A program made the position numbers and the translations under genes. From Siphonodentalium dalli (lineage: Eukaryota > Mollusca > Scaphopoda > Gadilida > Siphonodentaliidae): a DNA stretch of 64,000 nt. The stretch lies in NCBI GenBank assembly GCA_032622095.1, contig CP136065.1:99891343-99955342 (forward strand). Direction: 5' to 3'. Of this stretch, positions 42,987 to 54,600 are shown in pieces. The first letter of the stretch is position 1; each line of letters begins with the position of its first letter. The notes below the pieces were generated by a model. The model was not told the origin of the DNA and did not search any database. It saw only the letters and a list, made by a program, of their open reading frames with translations.

Positions 42987-44321
42987 AGTTATAATTTTTG
43001 TGATGTTTGGCTAATCTAAGCGATTTGAGAAAATGCCATTGTAGTGTATGTATGAACCATTCAAAGTGACATATATATTAAAATATTTAAATAATGGATG
43101 TGCTGGTTTCTGCAAAATGACAGGAACAGCCATCTTTATTATGGTCAGTTTGTAACAACCAATAGAACCATTATTATGTTATTATACAATATAGTATGTT
43201 TTATACACATAATGGCTTTTTCTTAAATCGCTTGAATTAGCCACAGTAAAAATGATAACTTTAATAATAAAAAAATAATGCTACTTTTTCTTAACAGCAT
43301 CATTGGTAACTAGTTAATTCAGGAATATTTCCAGGGCTGTTTTGATACCTGTTACAGGTATGGGCACCCAAACTTGAGAAGCCCAAATGACCCCAAATTC
43401 CTAGTTGACAGTATTGAGTCAACCTGAATTTTCAAGGCAATTCAACAATATGCGATGTAAATAAAAAATCTGCAGTTGCAATACAGCCTTCATTTGCATG
43501 TTGAATTTTTAAATCAGAAATATTATGTCATATTTTTAACATATGCGTCTGTATCTGTGTTGGTTCGGTGTAGAAGCCGTATTTTAAAGTTATATTGGGA
43601 TACCGGTACATATCCTCTGCTGGAAACAGGTGTCCCCAAATTATCTCTGGATTCTTCCCTGAGTTAATTGTTTTACTGGGATGACTATATACATGTATGT
43701 GCCCGTTTTTTTCTGCAAACTACTCGACCATGGCTGGAAATACATAACATTGAATCTTTGGGTTATTTGGAGTGTGGTAATCGAATGATAGTTCGCTTAT
43801 GTTGCATATTGCAGACTTCTGCAAGTCTCATTCTGTTCAATCAATGAGATTCGAGATATTGAAATTAATGATTAACCGCCATTAAACGCATAATCATTTT
43901 GTCAAATCATATTCATGATCTTTTGAGTTTAATTGAAACTTTAATGAAATTCTTCAATTATATACACAGAGACTCACACACACTTTGCGCAGCCCTAATA
44001 ATAAATTACCTATCTTTAATATCGTCTCATGTTCCAGATAAATAATGAAAATTCATACATATTTCATGCATTCTTTGAGTACACAAAGCTTCAAGCTCTA
44101 AGTCTTGCTATGAAAATGATGACAGGCTGTGCTGCATATAGTATAATCCCAATAAATATTACAATAGAATAAGACATAATAAAGGCACAGTATATAAATC
44201 AAACAAGTTTACACAATAAATGGAGTTATCAATTGAATAACAAGCCTCAAGTTGAAAGTTACAATATAGAATTCATCTGCAGAAAATATTATGCATGCCT
44301 GCACATTGATGTAATATACAG
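42987..44321. other. Intergenic; degenerate inverted hAT-like fragment
   Basis: About 43340-43680 contains 'tacctgttacaggtatgggc' and 'aaacaggtgtccccaaatta', the inverse of parts of 24571-25734. The rest shows nothing recognised. Confidence 0.45.
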
Positions 44322-44329
44322 TTTGTGGT

Positions 44330-44749
44330 GAAACAGTGTGTCTGTCATTTGAAGAATGAGGTCCCCAGAGGGTGAATTTAGCGATGCTATCCCACACAGT
44401 GGGCTAGCATCACCAAATCCACCCTCTGGGACCTTATTCTGCTCAGGCCTCATATTCTGTATCTGCAGTTATTGTTTCAGTTACTTTTTCCCCTTCTGTT
44501 CAGTTTCTATATCTGCCAATTTGCAGAAGAAAAATCCATAATCGAGGTGACTAATGGGTGAACATCACCAGCTTCAACTGGGGAACTTCAATCTGATCCT
44601 TGGTCTCCCATAGCAGTTGAGGCCTCAGCAGAATGAGGTTTCCAGAGGGTGAATTTGGTGAAGATAGCCCACCATGCGGGAGAGTGTCACTAAATTCACC
44701 CTCTGGGGACCTCATTCTGCAAATGACAGACACACTATTTCAAGGCTTG
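44330..44749. mobile_element. hAT-like palindromic MITE, 'CAAGCCTTG' family
   Basis: The 8-bp direct repeat TTTGTGGT lies at 44322-44329 and 44750-44757. Two inverted pairs of 'agaatgaggtccccagaggg'-type sequence bracket 'gtgaatttagcgatgct' (44354-44440 and 44630-44720). Right end CACTATTTCAAGGCTTG; the left end lacks the outer 8 bases. Related to 54700-54953. Confidence 0.62.
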
Positions 44750-45245
44750 TTTGTGGTTCTCATAAAAAGGGCGTTTCATGGGGATATAAATTCATGGATG
44801 AGACATCATATTTATCCACATCAACTGGTCCTACAATACCAAGTTTATGTCATCTTCAAGTAGTCACTATTGAGAAGGGCACCACACAATCAGTGCATTA
44901 ATAGCTATCTGCTTCATTTCACATGCTGCGAGGTAGTTACCCTGCCTGTCGCCTGCCCTATGCAAGGTGAAACCATTACCCTTTATTAAGAGATCAAATC
45001 ATTGAGCATTGTTTATACAAATTATGATAGAAGGGACAGACTATGTAGTACATAAATATTGCTTTCGATAAGGATTGAATGATTGAAAACAATGACCAAT
45101 CTTCGTTTCTATCTAGTGTAATGATATTTGCTTTACCAACTAAAGAGTCAATTATTACGTTGGATTGGATGTTGAATTCGTGGCGCGACCAAACCACAAA
45201 ATCAACGAATGATAGATCCCCCATGAATTAAAAGGATGTTAAAGT
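44750..45245 (+). repeat. Dispersed repeat, copy 1
   Basis: It matches 62752-63290 in the same orientation over about 500 bp: 'atcatatttatccaca', 'atcagtgcattaatagctat', 'ggtgaaaccattacccttta', 'tcttcgtttctatct' and 'gaattaaaaggat'. No coding sequence and no recognised class. Confidence 0.6.
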
Positions 45246-46117
45246 AACTAGCACACTGATATACTCTGAGGTACTCATCACACTCACTACGTTATCCGTC
45301 ATTAAACCAGCGAATTTGGGTTATATCAGCATTATGTTTTGACTGTCACTCAGTGAGACAATATAACAATAGGGAATTGTCACGTAAAGATCTATTCAAG
45401 TGGAAACGAGTGGTAACGAATGTAAAACAAATAGGAATAAGACCAAACGTGGATGTGAATAGTCTTACTCACTACGCGACAGTCAAAATGCTGATATGAC
45501 CCCAATTTGGTCGCTGAATGCCCCTCGATAGCGTAGTCGGTATTATGCGTACCTGATATACAGTTCAATATATGGCTAAAAATGTATTAGACCATCAACA
45601 TTTATGATGGCAAGATAAATAGTTATCTTTAGCCAAATTTCATACAAAGTTTCCAATGTCTTTTCCAACCTGTTGCATTGTAGTAGCATATCCTATATAA
45701 CCTCCAATATAGGTACTTGTTTAACAGACAAGTCTCAACTAGACTAGATTTGGTGTAAGCAGTTTTTATACATTTTATAAAAATATACTGTTTACAAGAA
45801 GTACAGTGACAAACTGGAAATACAAGGGCACACGTCAAGGGTGAATATTGTCAAGTTTCTTGGATCGATCACACAATCCTTGACAATGTATCATCGATTC
45901 CTGCAAGCAAATCATTGGATAATAGAGTATCCTATCTATATTCAAATGAAAGCATTATATATATTGTACAAGTTTTCAAAAGTAATAATACAGATGCTTG
46001 TGCATGCAACAATTCTGTGAAATTAATCAAAACATAAGAAAATGGAATAAAGAATCAACAACATTTGAAGGAATGCAATTAAGTTTTAGAATGAGTCATA
46101 ACCTTCAGGCCTCAAAT
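45246..46117. other. Intergenic, no feature recognised
   Basis: AT-rich sequence between repeats; no exon seen. Confidence 0.35.
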
Positions 46118-46378
46118 TTAAACTTCCGTGACTGGAGCTTCCTGAAATTTTGCGAAAACCCTGTGCAAATGCATTCTCTTTTATATGTGAGGCTCCCATA
46201 GTGAGCCTCGCATATATAAGAAAATACATTTGCCTAACAATATTTACCTTGACCTTATAAGCCAGTGCATTCTCTTATATATCCGAGGCTCCCTAGGGAG
46301 ACTCGCATATATAAGAGAATGCACTGGCAAAGGGTCTTTAATGCTGCACCAGCGCAGCTCCCATCATGAAAGGGTTAA
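46118..46378. mobile_element. TTAA-type palindromic MITE
   Basis: TTAA at 46118-46121 and 46375-46378. Two inverted pairs of the 'catatataagagaatgca' block occur at 46170-46230 and 46266-46325. Right end 'gctcccatcatgaaaggg'; left end degenerate ('ccgtgactggagcttcctga'). Confidence 0.6.
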
Positions 46379-46901
46379 CAACATAGTTTTTCACTTTTGT
46401 CACATTCCTGGTAGTCCAAGTTTCCTTCGAATTAAACCAGCTAGTGAAATCAGTAGGGATAATACAGTTTTATGTTGAAGTATCATTGCCTTACTCTTCT
46501 ATAGCAGACTTTTAAGTGTAAAGTACCGCTCATCTAAAATCACAAAATTACGATAATAAATTGTCACATTTGTGAAAGTAACTCAGTTTATTCCATAGAA
46601 AACATTAAATTTGTTCTGAACTCCACAAGAATTGTCTACTGAAAGCTGCTGAAAGTAGGAATTTAATGTGACAAATATATTTTATCACAAAGTAAACATA
46701 ATTTCACTAGAATAAAATCTCATTTGACCTCGAAACTTTGTAACAATTCTGGTCTTCTCTGAGTGTAAACAAACATAGATCAAATGTGAGTTATTCCAAA
46801 TTGCACTGAATTACACAGCATATTCTGTGCGTAATTTAACAGAAATGTTGGATTATAATGCATCATTATGACCATTAAGATATCACTCTTTCTGATAAAT
46901 A

Positions 46902-47114
46902 CAGTAATGCTCTAAGTAATCGACTTCTTAACCACAGCAGAATTATGGGTAACTTTTCAGGATTTAGTCGGAAATATGGCTTGTTGCCATTCATCGGAAA
47001 GCTCTCGGGGAGAGCTTTCCGATGAATGGCAACAAGCCATATTTCCGACTAAATCCTGAAAAGTTACCCATAATTCTGTAGTGGTTAAGAAGTCGATTAC
47101 TTAGCGCATTACTG
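46902..47114. mobile_element. TA-type (mariner-like) MITE, near-perfect palindrome
   Basis: TA lies on both sides (46900-46901 and 47115-47116), with ends CAGTAATGCTCTAAG and CTTAGCGCATTACTG. Arms of about 105 bp pair almost without mismatch around 'agctctcggggagagct' (47000-47016). No spacer or ORF. Family members: 9541-9668, 40475-41431 and 59727-59894. Confidence 0.78.
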
Positions 47115-47124
47115 TATAGCATTG

Positions 47125-47340
47125 TGTATTGATATTAGCTCCTAAACCCGGCTTCATGTTTTTTAGTAAGACACATGTGTTATTGGCAGGCGCAGTGATG
47201 TAAGAACTTAGCACAATGAAATCGATCAATTCTACTATTATGTTAATTAGAATATAAATATGATATTCAATTTGTGTTGGGTTATTTAGTGTTGACTTTG
47301 ATATTAACATGGGTGATACAGGTTGTTGAACAATTTATTC
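47125..47340 (+). repeat. Dispersed repeat pair, copy 1
   Basis: It matches 49910-50405 in the same orientation: 'agtaagacaca', 'gcgcagtga', 'tattatgttaat(t/c)agaata', 'gttatttagtgttgactttg' and 'ggttgttgaacaattt'. The other copy has an extra stretch of roughly 280 bp (about 49960-50245). Confidence 0.55.
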
Positions 47341-48434
47341 TGAAGGAAACTTGGACTAATTCCAGGGATCAAAATAGGTTGATATTTATACATTATAATA
47401 TTATATACAGACATTATATACTCTAAAAAAATATACCCCAGGCCAAACAAAAAAAGATATTAGAATCTCAAGCAATTTTGTTTTTAAATAAATGAGGGAG
47501 CGAGGGTTTTAATTTAATTTTTTTCTGACCATAGACTGGCATTGTAAGCATCGGTTATTATACCATACATACATATTATAAATGTAGGGAGAACTTTGTA
47601 ATGGATATAAACTAATTTAATCTGATTTAACAAATGACAAATTATGACATTTTACTACATGTACATCATATAGGGATTACCTAGAATGATATATATATTG
47701 ATATGATTTTAACATCGGCACTATCATTTTTAACAACATGCAGAACTACATATCTAATTCATATAAAAATACGGAACGTAAATACAGTCGAAAAGAAAAA
47801 GATAAAGTAATCTTCCAACTATCATAGAAAGTTTTGATTCACTTATTCCGCTGACTAATTAGAGACTCTCTATGTGCCGCAATGGATGATAGACAATAAC
47901 ACTTTAAAACCTTATTGCGCTCCGGTTTGAGTATCTTCAATCGGAATAGTGTAGCAAGGGGGGAAATCTATCTTGCAGTGTTACTTACTGTGCAAAGGTC
48001 AAATATCTAATGTCCTGCTGATCTTTTACAAAATATTTCAACACATTTGACCAATAAACTTGCAATTGGGGTTTGGACAGCCTGTGGTGACAATATACCT
48101 GAAAGATATCGCTGCCTATGGTCTTTTGTCGAATACCCACACATACACGTTGTACTTAGCTCCTATTCAATATTGAAACATAACTAATTTCCATGTGACA
48201 ATTTCCTATTTTCGTGTTACTGATTTAATACTACAGGGAAATCCAAAATTGAAATAAAATGGTCCAACGAGGGCCATTTTTTTCGATGAGGCTATGCCTG
48301 AGAATCAAAACACTTTTTTTTTGGGCCTAAGTCAAAGAACTTTATCAGCTGATTTCAACTTTTCGAACATATTAAAGAGATACAAACGTTATTAATTCTA
48401 CCTTTATGATTTGCTTTAAACTTGAAGTTTCAAT
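47341..48434. other. Intergenic, no gene recognised
   Basis: AT-rich sequence. 'tttttttttgggcctaag' (48313-48330) looks like a right end of the Harbinger-like family but has no partner. Confidence 0.35.
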
Positions 48435-48442
48435 GAAAATGA

Positions 48443-49128
48443 TATGGGTGCCACGATTAATTATATAATCGATGAACCGTTGATAAAGCCTATAATCGAT
48501 TACCATTTCCGTCGTCGATTAATCTCTGTTATTTATTTTGGATGTCGGAATACCGTGTTTGTTTTACACAGTTTAATCTACAACCGAAGGTTTAACAACC
48601 TTTAATCGTACATCAGAGAGATTCTGACAACATGAGTATACTTAGATTTTACTAGAACAGGCTATCACTTATCGAGTGGTAACTGCTGAATGAAACTCAC
48701 AATTACTATCACAATTATTTAACTTGTTCTGAGTTTTGAAATTTCTGGGTGGGGGGCTACCTTTGTGATTGTTATCCATGCACACTCTGGAAGTTGCTGA
48801 AACTTACAGTTTCTGTAACATTAGATTCCTTTTTTTTTTAGGAACCGCCGGCGGTCTGTCATGCATTCCTATTTTTATATTGTTTGTATGTTTGGCTATT
48901 CATAACACTGAAATTAATGGCTATGTTCATTCTAATGAACTCACAATTATTATAACCTTGACATCGCTGAGAAATGTCCTGGTATCCGAGTGTTTAACCA
49001 ACACCCAGTCAATAGGCCATATTACGGAATACTTCCACTGTTATTTATATTAGGCACGATTAATCGATTATAATCGATTATTGACGACCGATTATCGATT
49101 ATCAAAATCAATAATCGTGGCACCTCCA
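48443..49128. mobile_element. hAT-like non-autonomous element with ATCGATTA motifs
   Basis: The 8-bp target duplication GAAAATGA (48435-48442 and 49129-49136) flanks ends TATGGGTGCCACGATTA and TAATCGTGGCACCTCCA. Subterminal clusters of 'atcgatta' and 'taatcgat' lie at both ends (48470-48522 and 49055-49115). An open frame inside (48769-49053) has no recognisable domain. Confidence 0.78.
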
Positions 49129-49136
49129 GAAAATGA

Positions 49137-49909
49137 GTCAAGATTGTAAACGCATTCTGAACAATGATTACACAACACAGATATCAACATTTAATAGTAC
49201 AGTTCTCATTTCATGATTACACATAGAACTATGAATTTCCGATGGAGGAAATAGAGATGAATTTTTTTAGCCTTATATGCCATACAATTGCAAAATCAGT
49301 TGATCACATTATGACATTTGACAAAATGAGTTTCATCTTACAAGAACTGTCTTCATTATTGTGATTGTATATAAATGCTATTTCCATTGATAAATAATAC
49401 TGATATCTTCAAAATTTGAAGTACAGAACACTATCTGTGTTTTTAAGGTGTATTTTGAGTACCAAATTTCCATAAATTCATTGCCTTATAAGGTCCATTA
49501 TAGATATCATGCCATTATCACATCAAATACAATATAGGCCACCCTATAGCATTCAGTGGTATGTCTGACAAATTATATTCCACTTATAGTCCCAGCATTG
49601 AAGACGCGACAAACTTTGTTGATAAAACTTTGAATTAAATTTGTGTTGGTTTCAGACGGTCAAATTTTCATTGAATACAATGCACACATTTTGGAAGGCC
49701 AGTGACGTAATAGTTCTAATTTAATTTACTTCATTTGATTATGGCGCAAAGTTTGCTCTGGTTATATGCCCATGATAAAGTGATATCTGAATATCCATTA
49801 GAAATATAAATATGACCGAAAATACCTACTATAGAATTAGAAAATTAATGTCCTGACCTTGTACAGACCTAAATTACCATCCGGCAAATACATATATCAC
49901 ATAATTAGC
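49137..49909. other. Intergenic, no feature recognised
   Basis: AT-rich sequence; nothing seen. Confidence 0.35.
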
Positions 49910-50405
49910 CCCTAAATCTGGTCTCATATTTTTTTTTAGTAAGACACACTTGTACATGTATATATCAATTGCGAATGTGTGAGCCTCTTTATAATGGATA
50001 ACGTTATACAAATGTTTACTGTCATTTTTCTGACCTACATGTACTACTATCTAAATTCATGAAACATGACAGCAACATGCAATTATTAGGTTCGATATTT
50101 GAATGGAGACCAGTCTGCCCATACGCTTGCAACAGCCAGATCATGGCTATTTCACAACACGTCCCAGAGTCGGGATATGTGCATTTTCTGAGAAGTGTGT
50201 CCATATGCTTGTCACATGTAACATTGAGACATATGAGTATTGTTGTCCTGCGCAGTGACATAAGAGCTTAGTGCCATGATATCGATGTCAATGCCGGAAC
50301 TTTATTATTATGTTAATCAGAATATAATTATGATATTTGGTTTGTGTTGGTTATTTAGTGTTGACTTTGAGATAGACATGGGTGATAACGGTTGTTGAAC
50401 AATTT
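49910..50405 (+). repeat. Dispersed repeat pair, copy 2 (with insertion)
   Basis: Partner of 47125-47340. The sequence at about 49960-50245 is not in the first copy and is either an insertion here or a deletion there. Confidence 0.5.
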
Positions 50406-51130
50406 TGTCAATATGAAAGGACACATTTAAAATGGAACTATATTTTTTCTTGAAGGTGTCATTACATCCTCTTTGGTTGTGATAAGGAAATCAATATTAA
50501 TTTTCTAAAATGTGATTATGTGATAAAATGGATCTCAAATTAGTCACAATTTTATCTGAAATTTATTAACCTTGGGCACTAAATTCGATCAGAGCCGAGC
50601 TTTAACAAATTTAGTGCACTCGGTTAAATTTTATATAGAATTGTGACTCATTCGAGATCCTCTATATATGTCTCAATATCATATATGTAACATGGCTTGG
50701 AGATTAAGGCATATTCGTGCATAGGCCTGCTTTTAATTATAAACACGATGATTACTATAAGTAGTGAAACTGAGAGTAATTGTATATAGTAAATCATTAG
50801 TGTAACTTGCAAGTGAATCTGCCACAATGCCACAATAGTTAAAATAGAGTTGGTGCTTTATTTGCATTAAGAGGTGCTTTGCATATCCAAGTTTTGAATA
50901 TGTCATCACACGTGACATCTGAGTCATGACGTCAAGAACTCTTAATCTAATTGAACATTGCATTTGTATTTGATATGACCATATGTTTCAAAACTTAGTT
51001 GTATCAAACTTTCGTCAAATCTAATAGCATTGTATTAGATGCGATGATGGTACAACGTCTGTATCAGGCCTAATAGAACAAAGCAAGTCAACAAAGTTTC
51101 TCACACATGAAATAACAAACCAATGAAAAG
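50406..51130. other. Downstream of the MIEAP-like gene
   Basis: A short inverted repeat lies at about 50578-50632 ('gcactaaatt' / 'aatttagtgc'). On the minus strand AATAAA occurs near 50857, about 270 bases after the MIEAP-like stop, a possible polyadenylation signal. Nothing else is seen. Confidence 0.35.
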
Positions 51131-51685
51131 TTATGCTGATCTTGGAAGCGGTTTCACGATTCCTTTCTCCATGACGCTTTCTCCATTCTCTTTACGCAAC
51201 ACAGCAGGCCATACGACAAACTCCACAGAAGTTCCCTCAGTACAGTAAGTATCAAAACGAATCCTGTCGATTTCCGACCCTTCCTTTAAATCATACACTA
51301 AAGCCATAGACGGATCTGTGAGGACCATCATCCAACAAAATTTCATGCATTCCAAGGCAAATGGACTAATAATACTCGCAGTATTGATAAGTTCAATACT
51401 TTCATCGACGGCAGTCTCGGCTTCAGTAACATTATTACTGATAATGTTACCAGACACATCTTCATCTTTGATAGTAGTTGTTTCCTCATCTTGGACTTCA
51501 GGAGTCTCTACTGGTGTGGTTTCATCAATACCATGGTCATCTAAGTGTGACACACTCGCAACCCGCTCCGTAGCCAGACTGCTGAATTCATCACTAGCTG
51601 TGTCACTTGCATCTTTCTTTTGGTTACAGTCGATCTCTATTTTTATCAATCGTGGCAGGTATTTTTTAATATCCTTCATGAACAC
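51131..51685 (-). CDS. MIEAP-like last exon
   Basis: 184 codons plus stop. It opens VFMKDIKKYLPRLIKIEID. Residues about 20-95 are acidic and low-complexity (VQDEETTTIKDEDVSG). Then comes the conserved domain ALECMKFCWMMVLTDPSMAL, RFDTYCTEGTSVEFVVWPAV, ending EKGIVKPLPRSA. Acceptor TTTTAAG|GTGTTC at 51687-51686. Confidence 0.82.
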   Translation of the reverse strand: MFMKDIKKYLPRLIKIEIDCNQKKDASDTASDEFSSLATERVASVSHLDDHGIDETTPVETPEVQDEETTTIKDEDVSGNIISNNVTEAETAVDESIELINTASIISPFALECMKFCWMMVLTDPSMALVYDLKEGSEIDRIRFDTYCTEGTSVEFVVWPAVLRKENGESVMEKGIVKPLPRSA

Positions 51686-54600
51686 CTTAAAAAATAAAGA
51701 GAAATGTTATTCACATTGTTTGAATTAATGAGGGAGGTGCCTCAGAACACAGATGTTTTATTTGTTTGGCCTTATCTCCATTGTAATTCAATCCACCAAA
51801 TATTTTAAAAGAAACACTTTTAACTCAAGATTAAATGCTATGAAGTGAGATATCCTTTTCTTGGTGATCAAATCTATGGATACGTTCCATGGGGTTACTC
51901 ATAACTGCACCAGAATTACTTCCTGTTAACCGTATCTATAGAAAAGAACGTTCCAGTTGACTCAATTTCATAACTTCTGGCAGGATAATGTTTTTACATG
52001 CATTGTCAAGGACACCATGCTCAAACTAAAATTTGTCCTTTGATCAGCAGCTGATGAATCGAAAACTAAAGTTAGGAGCTCTCAGAAAGCGTTAATTAGA
52101 GACAAATATTCAACTTGAATTAAAATTGACTATAATCAATACCTTATGAAGGTGTGTAATGGTTATCTGTTTGGTTTTCCTTAATGAACTCTTCAGTGTT
52201 GTCATTTCTGTGTTGAGCAAATCAGTATATTCCTATAAATTAACAGAAAGTCAATTAAAAGATAGTTCAGAACATGATCTATAATGGTACTAAGTCAATC
52301 TGATTATTCAGATGAATGAATTGTCATTCTTTCTTGAGGATTCTAAGACATCTGGAGTGATCATATTGCTGCAAAGTATTGTCATCATCTACTACCATTA
52401 TAATGTAATGACAGTATTAAAAGCAACTAATTTCAAACCTTGATGGCAAATGAAATACATCCTGTCTATCGTATATTAATGTACAATACAGGTATATTAC
52501 GCTTCTTTTTCAATATAATAGGTGACACCAATAATATATAATAATTAGTTAGTTGGTTTACAAACATGCTGTCAACTTGACAACTTTTGTACCATAATTG
52601 TAAAACAATTTTTTTTTTTTTTGCCCATGTTGTTCAGATTATGCAAGACTTCTCACCAAAGTGTTCTATCACTCATAATATCATGGGGAAAAGAGAATAG
52701 TTGCGATATTAATGTGTAAGTTTTATTTATTGTTATTCACAAAAAATTATTTCAAGTGAATATATGAGATTTGCATTCACCAGGAACATTTGGAGTAATT
52801 CCCAATCGGTGGTATGTCAAGACTTGACAGGGGTTTTATAAAAATATTTTTTCCCTCCTACATCAAGAGATTTTTTTTTGCTGTTGTTCGTAAACCAACT
52901 AATAATCAACTGGAATCTATCAGTAACTTTTTAGAAATATTTTTGAGAAATATTGGCCACAAGCAACTGAAATTAGTCCCAGAGCTAGCCAATACGGAGG
53001 TGGAATGCTTCATTGGTATGTGCCCCAAACATAAAATATTAAATCGAGTGCGCAATCTTTTCGATATTGTTTGCCTGAGAAAAGGGAAATACACATTGCC
53101 TAAGTATATTTTAATAACACCAAGCAGAGAACAAATGCTAGAACAATCCGTTACTGTATTCTGTAAAGACACATGAAGATAAGAACAGACCATGGACATA
53201 ATTTATGTCTAGAAATCACATGGGTAGACATATAGTATATACGCGTAGTGTTTCTGAATACCAAATTTACACCACTAGTGGGATTGATGATTTACCACAC
53301 AAGATTTAACGAGTGCGGTAAATAATAAATTCCCACGAGTGGTGTAAATTTGGTATTTAGAAACACTATGTGTGTATTTTGTTTATACCATGATCCTACG
53401 AATAAGAATAATATTAGAAAGTTAGAACTTAAAACAATCGAAGAAATTTGTCAACACTTCAACCCTCCATGGATCCCATGGAAACTCAGTACATTAGTAC
53501 TGTTACCTGGCGAAGGGATATGAAACCTGAGGGAATTGTGAATGTGTATAAAAAAGCTATTGAAATTTATTATCACATATTTTTTGGTCACATAATTTCA
53601 CAGATGTCACATAATATCAGATTTATGAATGTATAACTAACATTTTGTTTATTGACGTGTCAACTTGGAACTATGTTTACCCACAGTGTTACTTACTGTA
53701 ACAACAATTTGAAAGTCATTTTCGTCAACATGTAATCGCTACAAATAGACAGACCACCTAATTATGTGAAGGTCACAAGGTCACGAGTATTGTAGTCCCT
53801 ACTGTAGGTATATCACTTTGCCGTTCAAAATGTATCGTATCATATCAATCATTTTTTGTATAGCACATATCACCAAGGTTTCAAGGCATTTGATAACATT
53901 AAAATAAATTTACAGTTCAAACATGCGATAATTAAGTAGCCCGCATTGAAAGCTGGTTCATTAGTTCCACGCCCAAATGGGAAATGTTTAAACCTACAAC
54001 GTGCTTTTATACCTACAGTGGTGATTGACAACTTTTTTTTCACACTGACCATTAATACTATAGTAGAGAATGTGATCATGGTATAAATTGCATTATAAAT
54101 TCGAACTGGTTGGTTATTCACCTTATTCAATAAGGCACTTTCGTCAGTGCTGGCAGCAATCCCTGGAAAGACGAGATTTAACTTCTGTTGATCAAATGCT
54201 GCCTGACAGAACTTGTACGCTTCCTGAAATGAGAAAGAAAATGATACTACTGTATTACAATATGCTAGTTTATTGGTTGGTCTTGTTTATTGTTGGATTT
54301 ATCAATATTTTAACCCTCTCATCACTGGAGCTTCCTGAAATGTTGCAAAAACACTGTGCCAATGCATTCTCTTATAGCCTCGCATATATAAGAGAAGGCA
54401 TTGGCCTAACAATCTTGACCTTATGTGAGGCTTCCTTTGGGAGACTCACATATATAAGAGAACGTGCTGGCACAGGGTCTTTAATGCTGCGCCAGCGCAG
54501 CTCCCATCATGAAGTGGTTAACCACTAGCCCACTTTATAGTTAGTTTTAGCGGTGGATTAAAGACCTGTACTGGGAAGTCACTTCACTACACAAAAAACC

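Noticed and set aside
52814-53176. 120-codon plus-strand frame
   Set aside because: No recognisable domain, lies in an intron of the MIEAP-like gene on the opposite strand, and has no promoter or splice evidence. Could be an old repeat fragment.
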